From: Bifidobacterium choloepi
GTDB lineage: Bacteria; Actinomycetota; Actinomycetes; Actinomycetales; Bifidobacteriaceae
Reading direction: 5' to 3'
Assembly: GCF_010667615.1 (NCBI RefSeq)
Contig: NZ_VYSG01000002.1
Coordinates: 248,001-312,000, forward strand
Length of the DNA stretch: 64,000 nucleotides
The notes beneath the pieces were generated by a model. The model was not told where the DNA came from. It made no database searches and worked only from the letters and a program-made list of their open reading frames with translations. Position 1 is the stretch's first letter. Every line of letters begins with the position of its first letter. A program made the translations under genes and the position numbers. Of the stretch, positions 1-10,071 are shown piece by piece.

Positions 1-657
1 CTCGAGAAGGACCTGCGCGGCAAGAAGATCGAGCCGTCATACTTCGAGGCCGTCAAGAAGGCCAAGGAGATTCTCGAGTCCGGCCGCACGATCGACGAGG
101 CGGCCGCCGCCGGCGAAATCGACAAGGCCGACGTCTACGACCTGCACCTGCTCACCGCCAAGCCGTTCATCTACGTCTTCAACGTCGACGACGCCGAGCT
201 GGCCAACGACGAGCTCAAGGCGAAGCTGGCCGCGTCCGTCGCGCCGGCGCAGGCGATCTTCCTCAACGCCCAGTTCGAGGCCGAGCTCACCGAGCTCGAC
301 GAGGCGGACGCCCGCGAGATGCTCGAGGACGCCGGCCTGACCGAATCCGGCCTTGACCAGCTCGCCCGCGTCGGCTTCGACATCCTCGGCCTGCAGACGT
401 TCCTCACGGCCGGCGAGAAGGAAGTGCGCGCCTGGCAGATCAGGAAGGGCGCCACGGCCCCGCAGGCCGCCGGCGTCATCCACACCGACTTCGAGAAGGG
501 CTTCATCAAGGCCGAGGTCGTCTCCTATGACGATTTCGTCGCCGCCGAAGGCTCCATGCCGAAGATCAAGGAGGAGGGCAAGCTCCGCCTCGAGGGCAAG
601 GACTACGTCATGCAGGACGGCGACATCGTCGAGTTCAAGTTCAACGTGAGCAAGTAA
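1..657 (+). CDS. ychF: Redox-regulated ATPase YchF, C-terminal part
   Basis: This is the last 218 codons of a YchF/Ola1 P-loop ATPase (OBG-family GTPase-like, ATP-preferring, associated with ribosomes and the oxidative stress response). The 5' end, including the G1-G4 nucleotide motifs, lies outside the window. What remains is the end of the helical domain followed by the TGS domain, recognised by FLTAGEKEVRAWQI, GATAPQAAGVIHTDFEKGFI and the terminal GDIVEFKFNV, which are diagnostic for YchF. It ends with TAA and is followed 25 nt later by a long hairpin. The frame is open from the first base. Identification is secure. Confidence 0.95.
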   Translation, partial: LEKDLRGKKIEPSYFEAVKKAKEILESGRTIDEAAAAGEIDKADVYDLHLLTAKPFIYVFNVDDAELANDELKAKLAASVAPAQAIFLNAQFEAELTELDEADAREMLEDAGLTESGLDQLARVGFDILGLQTFLTAGEKEVRAWQIRKGATAPQAAGVIHTDFEKGFIKAEVVSYDDFVAAEGSMPKIKEEGKLRLEGKDYVMQDGDIVEFKFNVSK

Positions 658-681
658 TTCCGCGACGAGTCGCCCCCGTTT

Positions 682-722
682 CTTGTGACGGCTCCGGGCC
701 TCTGGCCCGGAGCCGTCACAAG
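682..722 (+). terminator. Perfect 19-bp hairpin after ychF
   Basis: Arms 682-700 and 704-722 are exact inverted repeats around a TCT loop, starting 25 nt after the ychF stop. No U-tract follows, so termination by the canonical intrinsic mechanism is inferred only from stem strength and position. Confidence 0.6.
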
Positions 723-836
723 AAGGAGGACGGCACATTGCACGCCGTCATGCACAAGCTTCCGGCCGGAGTCGAAAACAGGCGGCAACCGGTTCATCGA
801 ATTCGCCGACGGACGACCGGCGGGAGACACGTGGCC

Positions 837-842
837 TACGAT
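837..842 (+). promoter_or_regulatory. -10 element, predicted leaderless start of the esterase gene
   Basis: TACGAT lies 7 nt before ATG 850, so transcription would begin at or next to the start codon. No convincing -35 is visible. Confidence 0.45.
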
Positions 843-849
843 GGTGGCC

Positions 850-2085
850 ATGACCAATTCAACGACGAATACCGCACCGACCATGGCCGGCACGACGGAG
901 AACCCCTTCCCGCTGACCAGATTCACCGACGCCCACCAGCTCGACCCAATTCCCGCCATCGCCGACGTCGCGAACCACTGGACCGAAACCGACGGCGACC
1001 TCAAGGCGGCCGTCGCCGCCGGCACGATCGACGAACGGCAGGCACAATCCATCCGCAACAGCCGCGTCGCCACCGCCGACTTCGACTGGCCCCGCACCGA
1101 CTACTGGCACGTGCCGTGCGACGTCGACGTCGTCGCCGACCTGCCGTACCTGCCCGACGGCGGCTACGATGCCGAGGCCGGCCAGGTACGCGGCCACCTG
1201 CTCGACCTCTACCTGCCGCACAAGGCCATCGTCACCGGCGGCACGGCGCTGCCGGTCTTCGTCGACATCCACGGCGGCGGCTTCAACTACGGCTACAAGG
1301 AACTCAACCGCAACTTCTGCACGCACCTCGCCGCGCAGGGCTTCGCCGTCTTCAACCTCAACTACCGGCCATACCCGCAGACGACGCTGCTTGGCCAGCT
1401 CGCCGACATCCAGGCCGCGCTGACGTGGCTGCGCGCGCACCTGGGCGACTTCCCGGTCAGCCACGCGAACATCTTCCTGACCGGCGACTCGGCCGGCGGC
1501 TTCCTCGCCTGGGCGACGATGCTGATCGAACGCAACGCCACGCTGGCGTCGTCGCTCGGCTTCCAGTCGGCGAGCGGGATGCCGATCGCTGGCGCCGCGC
1601 TCGTCAGCGGAGTCTATGACATGCGGCCGACCGGTGACATGCGGCCGACCGGTGACATGCGGCAAGCCGGCGACGCGGACGATTCATGCGCCGCGGCGCT
1701 GTCCGAGCGCCAGCGCCTGACCGACATGACGGGGGAGAAGCTGTTCGCCGGCATCCCCGGCGACAGCCCGCTGCTCGACCCGATGACCGCCGTGCGCTCG
1801 ACGCTCGCCGCGCAGACGGACGGCGCGACCGGTTTCCCGCTGCCGCCGGTCTACCTGCAGACGAGCAGCGACGACTTCATCGAGTCCCAGACGCTCGAAC
1901 TGGCGACGGCGCTCGCCGCCGCGACGGCCCGTGACGGCTCGCGCGCCGACTTCGAACTCTCCGACGTCAAGGTCGCCCCGACGGCCACGCTCGGCCACGT
2001 CTTCCCGGTCTGCATGAGCTGGCTGCCCGAAAGCCAGCATGTCCTCGCCGCCATTCGCGACTTCGCCTACGCCCGCTGCCGCTGA
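850..2085 (+). CDS. Alpha/beta hydrolase fold-3 esterase (HSL family)
   Basis: This 411-residue protein belongs to the hormone-sensitive-lipase-like group of serine esterases. It has the oxyanion-hole motif HGGGF and, about 80 residues later, the nucleophile motif GDSAGG. A late Asp and a His in LGHVFPV can complete the triad. The physiological ester is unknown. The frame is open upstream to 685, but that region holds the ychF terminator hairpin, so ATG 850 is chosen because TACGAT sits 7 nt before it; ATG 841 is an alternative. Residues near 257-274 contain three copies of a DMRPTG-like hexapeptide from an 18-bp tandem DNA repeat. The gene is monocistronic, convergent with the DUF349 gene. 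Family is secure, substrate is not. Confidence 0.82.
   Translation: MTNSTTNTAPTMAGTTENPFPLTRFTDAHQLDPIPAIADVANHWTETDGDLKAAVAAGTIDERQAQSIRNSRVATADFDWPRTDYWHVPCDVDVVADLPYLPDGGYDAEAGQVRGHLLDLYLPHKAIVTGGTALPVFVDIHGGGFNYGYKELNRNFCTHLAAQGFAVFNLNYRPYPQTTLLGQLADIQAALTWLRAHLGDFPVSHANIFLTGDSAGGFLAWATMLIERNATLASSLGFQSASGMPIAGAALVSGVYDMRPTGDMRPTGDMRQAGDADDSCAAALSERQRLTDMTGEKLFAGIPGDSPLLDPMTAVRSTLAAQTDGATGFPLPPVYLQTSSDDFIESQTLELATALAAATARDGSRADFELSDVKVAPTATLGHVFPVCMSWLPESQHVLAAIRDFAYARCR
1618..1671 (+). repeat. In-frame 18-bp tandem repeat inside the esterase
   Basis: Two perfect copies (1618-1635, 1636-1653) and one diverged copy (1654-1671) encode DMRPTG, DMRPTG and DMRQAG. Unit length keeps the frame, so copy-number change would only lengthen or shorten a surface loop. 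Confidence 0.9.
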
Positions 2086-2134
2086 ATCACCGTCGCGCAC
2101 CGCCAGGAAGAGGACCCGGGAACACGACAATACG

Positions 2135-2176
2135 GCAATGGGGTGTCGCCAGCCTTGGCTGGCGACACCCCATTGC
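2135..2176. terminator. Perfect 20-bp hairpin with TGTCGC core, between convergent genes
   Basis: Arms 2135-2154 and 2157-2176 match perfectly around a 2-nt TT centre. The hairpin lies 50 nt after the esterase stop and 47 nt from the stop of the convergent DUF349 gene, so it could serve both. It carries GGGGTGTCGCC, the shared core of the dispersed hairpin family seen across the window. Confidence 0.7.
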
Positions 2177-2222
2177 GTGCGGCATCCGCTTGCATTTCAG
2201 CGCATGGCGCTGGTCATGCGAC

Positions 2223-3698
2223 TCACTTGATGGCGTTGAGCCACTGCTCCTTCGTGGCCTTTTCGGCCTCGAGCTTGGCCTTCTTCTTCGGATCGGTCTC
2301 GGCGGCGATCTTCGCGTCGAGTTCCTTGAGCTGGGCGTTGAGCTGGCCCTCGAAGGAGGAGACGCGGGCCTCGGCCTCCGGATCCGACTTCTTCCACGCG
2401 GACTCCTCGACGGCCCTGATCTGCTTATCGACGGCGTCGAGGCGGTTCTCGATGCGGCGCATGTCGTCGCGCGGCACGTAGCCGATCTGGTCCCACTCGT
2501 CCTGGATCTCGCCGAGGGCCTTGCGGGCCTTCTTCGCGTCGGCCTCGGTCTTGACCGGCAGCAGCGCCTCGGCCTTGACGAGCAGCGCTTCCTTCTTCGC
2601 GAGGTTCTCCTTCTCGGCGGAGGAGGTCTGGTCGCGGTCGGCCTGGCGGGCGTTGAAGAACGTGTCGGCGGCCTCGCGGAACTGCGCCCACAGCGCGTCG
2701 TCCTCGGCGCGGCCGGCGCGGCCGGCCTGCTTCCAGCGGGCCATCAGGTCGTTGAACTTGCGCGAGGTGGCGGCCCAGTCGGTCGAATCCTTGATCTCGT
2801 TGGCCTCGACGATGATCGCTTCCTTCGCCTTCTTGGCGGCGGCGCGTTCGGCATCGCGGTTCTGCGCCCACTTGCGGCGCGCCTGGTTGAACGTCGTGCG
2901 GGCCGTCGAGAAGCGCTTCCACAGCGCGTCGGCCTCGGCCTTGTCGATGCGGATCGTCGTGCGCTGGTGCTCCTGCCACTGGTCGAACAGTGCGCGGAAC
3001 TTGTCGGCCGTCGAACGCCAGTTCGTGTTGTCGCCCAGGCCGGCGGCGAGCGCCTCGGCCTTCTCGACGATCGCCAGTCGCTCGGCCGTCGCCTTCGCGA
3101 TGGCCTCCTGGTGGGCCTTGGCCAGCGCCTGCTTCTTCTCGTCGGCCTCGACCTTCACCTTGACGAACTGCTGCTGCAGCGCCGGAATGTCGCCGACGAC
3201 GTCCGGCTTGGCGATTTCCTCGGCGAGCGCCGACAGCGTCTCGTTGATTTCCTTCGGCTTGACGGAGGTGTTCTTCAGGCGCGACTCGAACAGGTCGAGC
3301 TTCGACTTCAGGTCGAGGTAGCGGCGGGCGTACAGCGCCAGCGCCTCTTCCTTCGACGCGTCCGGGAACTGGCCGACTTCGCGCTCGGTGTCGTTGTCCT
3401 TGACGTAGACCGTGCCGTTGTCGTCGACGCGGCCGAACGATTCGGCCTTCTTGATCTCGGCTTCCGAATAGCCGTTCGACGCGGGGGCCGTGTGCTGGTG
3501 GGCGCCGGCGAACGCGGCGGCCGGCGACGGCATGTGCGCCTTCATCGCGGCCGGCGAGGGCGCGGCGGGAGCTGCGGGGGCCTTCGGCGCGGCAGCGGCC
3601 TCCGGAGCCGCGGCAGCCGGGACCGGCATGGCGGCGGCCGGTGCGGCCTGCTCGGTCGGGTTGGTGGTTTCGGAATCGGTGACGGTGTTGTCGGCCAT
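2223..3698 (-). CDS. DUF349 domain-containing protein
   Basis: This 491-residue acidic protein has an Ala/Pro-rich, probably disordered N-terminus (residues 1 to about 75) followed by charged, helical DUF349 repeats. These are recognised by the recurring W-(x)n-L-(x)n-W pattern, as in FRALFDQWQEHQR, FNDLMARWKQAGR and LGEIQDEWDQIGY. DUF349 proteins are widespread in Actinobacteria and of unknown molecular function; the repeats probably form an elongated coiled helical rod. No signal peptide or membrane segment is present. The ATG at 3698 is preceded by AGGAG at 7 nt. The gene is divergent from hisS with 151 bp between them. Confidence 0.85.
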   Translation of the reverse strand: MADNTVTDSETTNPTEQAAPAAAMPVPAAAAPEAAAAPKAPAAPAAPSPAAMKAHMPSPAAAFAGAHQHTAPASNGYSEAEIKKAESFGRVDDNGTVYVKDNDTEREVGQFPDASKEEALALYARRYLDLKSKLDLFESRLKNTSVKPKEINETLSALAEEIAKPDVVGDIPALQQQFVKVKVEADEKKQALAKAHQEAIAKATAERLAIVEKAEALAAGLGDNTNWRSTADKFRALFDQWQEHQRTTIRIDKAEADALWKRFSTARTTFNQARRKWAQNRDAERAAAKKAKEAIIVEANEIKDSTDWAATSRKFNDLMARWKQAGRAGRAEDDALWAQFREAADTFFNARQADRDQTSSAEKENLAKKEALLVKAEALLPVKTEADAKKARKALGEIQDEWDQIGYVPRDDMRRIENRLDAVDKQIRAVEESAWKKSDPEAEARVSSFEGQLNAQLKELDAKIAAETDPKKKAKLEAEKATKEQWLNAIK

Positions 3699-3835
3699 GA
3701 GTCAGCTCCTTAGCTTCAGTGACGGCAGAGCGGAACGATTCGCACGACCCGCTGGCGGACATGCGGCCAATCGTTCCCAGTTGGGAGTCAAGTCTAGGCA
3801 TGACCCCCGATTACGCGTTTATACGCAACTCCCCA

Positions 3836-3841
3836 TATTAT
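3836..3841 (+). promoter_or_regulatory. -10 element of hisS, leaderless arrangement
   Basis: TATTAT ends 8 nt before GTG 3850. There is no Shine-Dalgarno sequence in the interval, which fits translation from a leaderless transcript. Confidence 0.5.
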
Positions 3842-3849
3842 AGAGAAAC

Positions 3850-5241
3850 GTGGCAAAAGGTTCATCTATTTCAGGATTTCCAGAGTGGCTCCCCTCTGAA
3901 CGCGTAGTGGAGCAGCGTGTCATCGATACGCTCCGGACGATTTTCGAGCTCAACGGCTTCATCGGGATCGAGACCCGCGCCGTCGAACAGGGCTCGAGCC
4001 TGCTCAAGAAGGGCGAGACCAGCAAGGAGATCTACCTGCTGAGCCGCCTGCAGGATGTCGGCAACGAGAACGACACCCCGGTCGAGGAGCGTCTCGGCCT
4101 GCATTTCGATCTCACGGTGCCGCTGAGCCGCTACGTCGTCGAGCACTCCGGCGACCTCGCGTTCCCGTTCAAGCGCTGGCAGATCCAGAAGGTCTGGCGC
4201 GGCGAGCGCCCGCAGGAGGGCCGCTTCCGCGAGTTCGTCCAGGCCGACATCGACGTCATCGGCAACGGCGAGCTGCCCGACCACTACGAGGTGGAACTGC
4301 CGCTCGTCATGGTGCAGGCCCTCGAGGAGCTGCGCCAGTACGGCCTGCCGAAGGCCACCGTCCACGCCAACAACCGCAAGCTGTCCGAGGGCTTCTACCG
4401 CGGCCTGGGCCTGACCGACATCGAGGGCGTGCTGCGCGAGATCGACAAGCTCGACAAGATCGGCGGCGAGGAAGTCGCGCGCCTGCTCGAGGAAACATGC
4501 GGCGCGACGGCCGACCAGGCCAACGCCTGCCTCGAACTGGCCAACCTGACGGCCGACAACGGCGCCGACCTGACCGACAAGTTCAATGCGCTGTGCGAAA
4601 TCCACCACATCGCGTTCGATTCGGATGCCTACCTGCTCGCCAGGGAAGGCCTGGACACGCTCGCGATGATCGTCGACGAGGCCGCCAGGCTGCGCCCCGG
4701 CTCCGTCATCGCGGACCTGAAGATCGCCCGCGGCCTCGACTACTACACCGGCTCCGTCTACGAGACGTTCCTCGAGGGCGCCGACTCGCTCGGCTCGATC
4801 TGCTCGGGCGGCCGCTACGACAACCTCGCCTCGCAGGGCAGCAAGAAGTATCCGGGCGTGGGACTGTCCATCGGCCTGTCGCGCCTCGTCTCCTACATGC
4901 TGCACACCGCCGGTGCCGTCGCCTCCCGCGTCTCGCCGGCCGCCGTCATGGTCGCCGTCTGGGACGAGAACATGCGTCCGGCCTGCAACCGGATCGCGCA
5001 GGCGTTGCGCGGCCGCGGCATCGCCGCCGACGTCGCGCCGACCGCCGCGAAGCTCGGCAAGCAGATCAAGTACGCCAGCAAGCTCGGCATTCCGTACGTC
5101 TGGTTCCCGGCCGACGCCACCGAGGATGGCTCCGACAGCGACGAGGTCAAGAACATCGTCACCGGAGAGCAGGTCGCGGCCGATGTCCAGTCGTGGGAGC
5201 CGGATACGCTCTATGCCCAGCAGACGGTGACGATTCAGTGA
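3850..5241 (+). CDS. hisS: Histidyl-tRNA synthetase
   Basis: This 463-residue class II aminoacyl-tRNA synthetase charges tRNA-His. The HisRS signatures are all visible: LHFDLTVPLSRYV and KRWQIQKVWRGERPQEGRFREF (motif 2 region, shown here as neighbouring pieces), ARGLDYYTGSVYE (histidine-binding loop) and GGRYDNL before motif 3 GVGLSIGLSRL. An anticodon-binding domain follows from about residue 355. The start is GTG 3850, with a TATTAT -10 just upstream. Length is near the upper normal range. aspS follows after 70 bp, an arrangement common in bacteria, and both may be co-transcribed, although a TAGACT at 5246 could start aspS independently. Confidence 0.97.
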   Translation: MAKGSSISGFPEWLPSERVVEQRVIDTLRTIFELNGFIGIETRAVEQGSSLLKKGETSKEIYLLSRLQDVGNENDTPVEERLGLHFDLTVPLSRYVVEHSGDLAFPFKRWQIQKVWRGERPQEGRFREFVQADIDVIGNGELPDHYEVELPLVMVQALEELRQYGLPKATVHANNRKLSEGFYRGLGLTDIEGVLREIDKLDKIGGEEVARLLEETCGATADQANACLELANLTADNGADLTDKFNALCEIHHIAFDSDAYLLAREGLDTLAMIVDEAARLRPGSVIADLKIARGLDYYTGSVYETFLEGADSLGSICSGGRYDNLASQGSKKYPGVGLSIGLSRLVSYMLHTAGAVASRVSPAAVMVAVWDENMRPACNRIAQALRGRGIAADVAPTAAKLGKQIKYASKLGIPYVWFPADATEDGSDSDEVKNIVTGEQVAADVQSWEPDTLYAQQTVTIQ

Positions 5242-5311
5242 AAATAGACTCCCTCCCCGGAGGGCGTCCAGAATGGAAGAATCGTTCGAAAACAACAAAA
5301 AGTGAGGAAGA

Positions 5312-7111
5312 ATGAGCCAGTCGGCTTACCGTACACACCATGCGACCGACGTGACCGAGGATCTCGTCGGCCAGCGCGTCAAGCTTTCCGGTTGGGTTGA
5401 CCGCCGGCGCGACCACGGCGGCGTCGCCTTCATCGACCTGCGCGACAGCTCCGGCCTGGTGCAGGCCGTCATCTACGACGAGGAGATGGCGCGCCCGCTG
5501 CGTTCCGAATACGTCATCGAGCTCGAGGGCGAAGTCCGCCTGCGTCCCGAGGGCAACGAGAACGACCACCTGGCCACCGGCAAGATCGAGATCGTCGCCG
5601 ACAAGATCGACGTGCTGGCCAAGTCCGACGCGCTGCCGTTCCAGGTGTCCACGGCGCTCGAGAACGAGTCCGAGAACAAGCTGCCGGGCGAGGACGTGCG
5701 CCTCAAGTACCGCTACCTCGACCTGCGCCGCCCGTCCATGCAGAAGAACCTCAAGCTGCGTTCCGACATGGCCAAGGCCGCCCGCAACGAACTCGACAAG
5801 CTCGGCTTCACCGAGGTCGAGACGCCGACGATGATCAAGTCCACGCCGGAAGGCGCCCGCGACTTCGTCGTCCCGGCCCGCCTGGTGCCGGGCTCCTGGT
5901 ACGCGCTGCCGCAGTCCCCGCAGCTCCTCAAGCAGCTGCTCATGGTCTCCGGCGTCGAGCGCTACTACCAGCTCGCCCGCTGCTACCGCGACGAGGACTT
6001 CCGCGCCGACCGCCAGCCCGAGTTCACGCAGCTTGACATGGAGATGGCGTTCGTCGACCAGGAAGACGTCATCGCGATCGCCGAGCAGGTCATCAAGGCC
6101 GTCTGGGGCGCCGCCGGCTACGACGTCCAGCTGCCGCTGCCGCGCATCACGTGGCAGGAAGCGATGGACAAGTACGGTTCCGACAAGCCGGACCTGCGCT
6201 TCGGCAACCCGCTCATCGAGCTGACCGACTACTTCAAGGACACGCCGTTCCGCGTGTTCCAGGCTCCCTACGTGGGCGCCGTCCTGTTCAAGGGCGGAGC
6301 CGCCACGCCGCGTCGCCAGTTCGACGCGTGGCAGGACTGGGCCAGGCAGCGCGGCGCCAAGGGCCTCGCCTACGTCGTCTTCGGCGAGAACGGCGAGCTC
6401 AAGGGCCCCGTCGCCAAGAACCTGTCCGAGGAGGAGCGCAATGGCCTGCGCGAGGCCGTCGGCGCCGAGGAAGGCGATGCCGTGTTCTTCGCCGCCGGTG
6501 CCCGCGAGAGCGCCCAGACGCTGCTCGGCGCCGTGCGCGTGGAGCTCGCCGACCGCGCCGGCCTGCTCAAGCCGGACGACTTCGCGTTCACGTGGGTCGT
6601 CGACTTCCCGCTGTTCAAGCGCACCGACGATCCCGACGACGACGACGTCGCCGTCGGCCACTCCCAGTGGACTTCCATGCACCACCCGTTCACGATGCCG
6701 TCGAAGGACTGGATCGACACGTTCGACAAGGATCCGGAGCACGCAATGTCCGATTCGTACGACATCGTCTGCAACGGCAACGAGATCGGCGGCGGTTCCG
6801 TGCGTATCCACCGCGACGACATCCAGGACCGCGTCCTCGATGTCCTCGGCATCGGCGAGGACGAGGCCAACGACAAGTTCGGCTTCCTGCTCGAGGCGTT
6901 CAAGTACGGTGCTCCGCCGCACGCCGGCCTGGCCTTCGGCTGGGACCGCGTGGCCGCGATCCTCGCCGGCGCCGACTCGATCCGCGACGTCATCGCCTTC
7001 CCGAAGGCCGGCGGCGGCCGCGACCCGCTGACCGGCGCCCCGGCCCCGATCAGCGCCGAGCAGCGCGCCGAGACCGGCGTCGACTACGACCCGGACGAGG
7101 ACGAGGACTGA
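5312..7111 (+). CDS. aspS: Aspartyl-tRNA synthetase
   Basis: This 599-residue class II synthetase is of bacterial type. It has an N-terminal OB-fold anticodon domain ([20 protein letters not shown]), a catalytic core with motif 2 around [16 protein letters not shown], an inserted GAD domain (about 300-420) and motif 3 GLAFGWDR near residue 540. It aminoacylates tRNA-Asp; whether it is discriminating or also acts on tRNA-Asn cannot be read here. GAGGAAG lies directly before ATG 5312. It is the second gene after hisS and is followed 36 nt downstream by a family hairpin. Confidence 0.97.
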   Translation: MSQSAYRTHHATDVTEDLVGQRVKLSGWVDRRRDHGGVAFIDLRDSSGLVQAVIYDEEMARPLRSEYVIELEGEVRLRPEGNENDHLATGKIEIVADKIDVLAKSDALPFQVSTALENESENKLPGEDVRLKYRYLDLRRPSMQKNLKLRSDMAKAARNELDKLGFTEVETPTMIKSTPEGARDFVVPARLVPGSWYALPQSPQLLKQLLMVSGVERYYQLARCYRDEDFRADRQPEFTQLDMEMAFVDQEDVIAIAEQVIKAVWGAAGYDVQLPLPRITWQEAMDKYGSDKPDLRFGNPLIELTDYFKDTPFRVFQAPYVGAVLFKGGAATPRRQFDAWQDWARQRGAKGLAYVVFGENGELKGPVAKNLSEEERNGLREAVGAEEGDAVFFAAGARESAQTLLGAVRVELADRAGLLKPDDFAFTWVVDFPLFKRTDDPDDDDVAVGHSQWTSMHHPFTMPSKDWIDTFDKDPEHAMSDSYDIVCNGNEIGGGSVRIHRDDIQDRVLDVLGIGEDEANDKFGFLLEAFKYGAPPHAGLAFGWDRVAAILAGADSIRDVIAFPKAGGGRDPLTGAPAPISAEQRAETGVDYDPDEDED

Positions 7112-7147
7112 GATTCCGTCGGCCCGATGCCGTCGGACCATCACGTT

Positions 7148-7192
7148 GGGGTGTCACGATCCAGTGATCAAATCACGGGATCGTGACACCCC
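7148..7192 (+). terminator. Hairpin with TGTCAC core after aspS
   Basis: The 15-bp arms 7148-7162 and 7178-7192 are perfect. The interior holds a second small stem, GTGAT/ATCAC (7164-7168 and 7172-7176). A pyrimidine-rich TTCTGTTT follows. Loop and core are clearly homologous to the hairpin after gluD at 12031. Confidence 0.65.
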
Positions 7193-7291
7193 TTCTGTTT
7201 GCCGGGGCGTGCCGGTAGCTGAATGGAACGGACGCCGAGACGTTTCCTGCCTACGATGGCCTCGACAATCGAACATGCGGGAGGAATGACG

Positions 7292-8083
7292 ATGACGAAG
7301 GCAACGGATGCGGTGAACGAGACGGCGGAGGTCGTGCGCGACGGACTCGAGTTGCACGTGAGGATCGACCGGCCGTACGGCGACGAGGACCGGCCGAAGC
7401 ACGCCGTGCTGATGATGCACGGCCTGCTCGGCGACTCGGGCTACGCCGACGGCAACCTGCTGCAGGAGCTGGCCGACCGGTTCGTCGCCAACGACTGGAT
7501 CGTCGTGCGTTTCGACTTCAACGGCCACGGCAAGTCCGAAGGCGACTTCGCGGCCGCCGACCTGTACAACGAGACCGAGGACGCGATCGCCGTGCTGGAC
7601 TACGTGCGCGGTCGTGACGACGTCAGGGACATCGCGCTGCTCGGCCACTCGGCCGGCGCCGTCGTCGCCGGCATGCTCGCCGGCATGTATCCGGACGTCG
7701 TCAGGGGACTGGCGATGCTCTCGCCGGCCGCCTCGCTCAAGGACGACGCGATGCGCGGACTGCTGCTCGGCGTCTCCTTCGATCCGGTCCACGTGCCGGA
7801 AACGATCGCCGTCGCCGACGGCCGCGTGACGATCGACGGCAAGTTCGTGCGCATTGCCCGCACGCTGCCCGTCTACGAAATGGCCGCGCGGTTCCATGGG
7901 CCGGCCCTCGCCATCCAAGGCGACAGGGACACCGTCATCACCGAGGCCTGCGCGAAGCAGTACGGCGCCGCGATGACGCGCTGCGCCGTCTCCACCTATT
8001 CCGACCTCACGCACGCGTTCGACGGTGCCGACCGCGACGTCGCCGAGGCCGAGGCCGTCCAGTTCCTGCTCGCGCTCGACTGA
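7292..8083 (+). CDS. Alpha/beta hydrolase
   Basis: This 263-residue cytosolic hydrolase has MMHGLLGDSG (oxyanion strand), the nucleophile elbow GHSAGA, an acid strand near AIQGDRDTVI and the final His in SDLTHAFDG, a complete Ser-Asp-His arrangement. It resembles dienelactone-hydrolase or BAAT-like carboxylesterases; the substrate is unknown. The frame extends upstream to 7223, but GGGAGG at 7279-7284 gives ideal 7-nt spacing only to ATG 7292 (ATG 7286 would be too close). A TACGAT at 7252 may be its -10. The gene stands alone between aspS and gluABCD. Confidence 0.85.
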   Translation: MTKATDAVNETAEVVRDGLELHVRIDRPYGDEDRPKHAVLMMHGLLGDSGYADGNLLQELADRFVANDWIVVRFDFNGHGKSEGDFAAADLYNETEDAIAVLDYVRGRDDVRDIALLGHSAGAVVAGMLAGMYPDVVRGLAMLSPAASLKDDAMRGLLLGVSFDPVHVPETIAVADGRVTIDGKFVRIARTLPVYEMAARFHGPALAIQGDRDTVITEACAKQYGAAMTRCAVSTYSDLTHAFDGADRDVAEAEAVQFLLALD

Positions 8084-8087
8084 TTGC

Positions 8088-8106
8088 CGGGGGAGGCGGA
8101 CCCCCG
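8088..8106 (+). terminator. Short GC hairpin after the hydrolase
   Basis: CGGGGG (8088-8093) pairs with CCCCCG (8101-8106) around a 7-nt loop, 5 nt after the stop codon. There is no U-tract, so support is weak. Confidence 0.3.
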
Positions 8107-8198
8107 TCCTCCGGCGACGGTTGCCGGTGGCCGGCCGGCCGGACAGCGTCGTCCGGCATGCCCGGTATTTGATTCACCGGAATAAAGTTTCGTGGGAA

Positions 8199-8211
8199 TC
8201 GTTTGAAACGA
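8199..8211 (+). promoter_or_regulatory. Palindromic operator candidate upstream of gluABCD
   Basis: TCGTTTGAAACGA is a perfect palindrome around one central base, about 150 bp before the predicted gluA transcription start, next to an AT-rich patch unusual for this sequence. A regulator is not identifiable. Confidence 0.35.
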
Positions 8212-8354
8212 CCGTAATTTATAAAGGATTGGTGCAGGGACGATCCGTCCGTTGAGATGCGGCGCCGCGTGCGCTACGTTGGGACGGGACGAGTGTCCCG
8301 AAACCACCCCCTTGTGTAACGAGGGGGGTATGCATCCCCGTTACACTGGGCCGT

Positions 8355-8360
8355 TAGACT
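8355..8360 (+). promoter_or_regulatory. -10 element of the gluABCD operon, leaderless arrangement
   Basis: TAGACT ends 8 nt before ATG 8369. TACACT at 8342 is a second candidate. No Shine-Dalgarno sequence precedes gluA. Confidence 0.45.
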
Positions 8361-8368
8361 GATTGCTT

Positions 8369-9166
<798 letters not shown>

Positions 9167-9205
9167 CGCATTGACGAGAGACGTCACGAAGAGCGAAGGA
9201 ACAGC

Positions 9206-10069
9206 ATGAAACTATTTGGAGGGCCGGCGAAGCGCATCTGGCGCAAGGCCGTCGCGCTGATCTGCGCGGCCGCCTGCGTCGTGGGCGTCTCCGCCTGCGG
9301 ATCGGACGACGCGTCCGACAAGATCAAGATCGGCATCAAGTTCGACCAGCCTGGCCTGGGCTTCAAGAAGTCCGGCACCTATGTCGGCTTCGACGTCGAC
9401 GTCGCGAAGTACATCGCGAAGAAACTCGGCTATTCCGAGGACCAGATCGAATGGAAGGAAGCGCCGTCGAAGCAGCGCGAGGCGATGCTGCAGAACGGCG
9501 ACGTCGACATGATCATCGCGACCTACTCGATCACCGATTCCCGCAAGGAGGTCGTCTCGTTCGCCGGACCGTACTTCGTAGCCGGCCAGGACCTGCTCGT
9601 GCGCGCCGACGACGATTCGATCAGCGGTCCCGAGGACCTCAATGGCAAGCGCCTGTGTTCGGCGACCGGCTCGACGTCGGCGACCGTCGTCAAGGAGAAG
9701 TTCGCCAACGAAGTCCAGCTGATGGAGCAGCCGAGCTACGCCGAATGCGCGACGGCGCTGCTGTCCGGCATCGTCGACGCCGTGACCACCGACGACATCA
9801 TCCTCGCCGGCCTCGCCTCGGCGTCCGGCGGCAGGCTGCGCGTCGTCGGAGACCCGTTCACGCAGGAATACTACGGCGTAGGCGTCAAGAAGGACGACAC
9901 CGAACTCGTCGCGAAGATCGACGCCGCGATCAACGAGATGATCGAGGACGGCTCCTGGGAACAGGCGATCAAGGACAACACCGCGGGCACCGACTACACG
10001 CCAAATGCGAAGTACAATCCGCCGACCGCCAACCAGGGCATCATTCCGGACGACGGGGAGGATAGCTGA
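9206..10069 (+). CDS. gluB: Amino acid ABC transporter substrate-binding lipoprotein
   Basis: This 287-residue solute-binding protein family 3 member (SBP_bac_3) begins with a basic n-region, a hydrophobic stretch and the lipobox VSAC (Cys near residue 31), so it should be a membrane-anchored extracellular lipoprotein. FDVDVAKYIAKKLGY, the SITDSRKEVVSFAGPYF segment and the TDDIILAGLA segment are typical of the polar-amino-acid class. GAAGGA precedes ATG 9206 at 5 nt. It lies 39 nt after gluA and 2 nt before gluC. It delivers substrate, probably glutamate or glutamine-like amino acids, to GluCD. Confidence 0.92.
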   Translation: MKLFGGPAKRIWRKAVALICAAACVVGVSACGSDDASDKIKIGIKFDQPGLGFKKSGTYVGFDVDVAKYIAKKLGYSEDQIEWKEAPSKQREAMLQNGDVDMIIATYSITDSRKEVVSFAGPYFVAGQDLLVRADDDSISGPEDLNGKRLCSATGSTSATVVKEKFANEVQLMEQPSYAECATALLSGIVDAVTTDDIILAGLASASGGRLRVVGDPFTQEYYGVGVKKDDTELVAKIDAAINEMIEDGSWEQAIKDNTAGTDYTPNAKYNPPTANQGIIPDDGEDS

Positions 10070-10071
10070 GC

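Noticed and set aside
685..849. Extension of the esterase to GTG 685
   Set aside because: The segment covers half of the ychF hairpin and encodes unrelated low-complexity residues; the promoter hexamer lies at 837.
8186..8218. A GlnR box upstream of gluA
   Set aside because: GAAAC and GTAAT occur but are 4 bp apart rather than 6, and no further half sites have 11-bp spacing.
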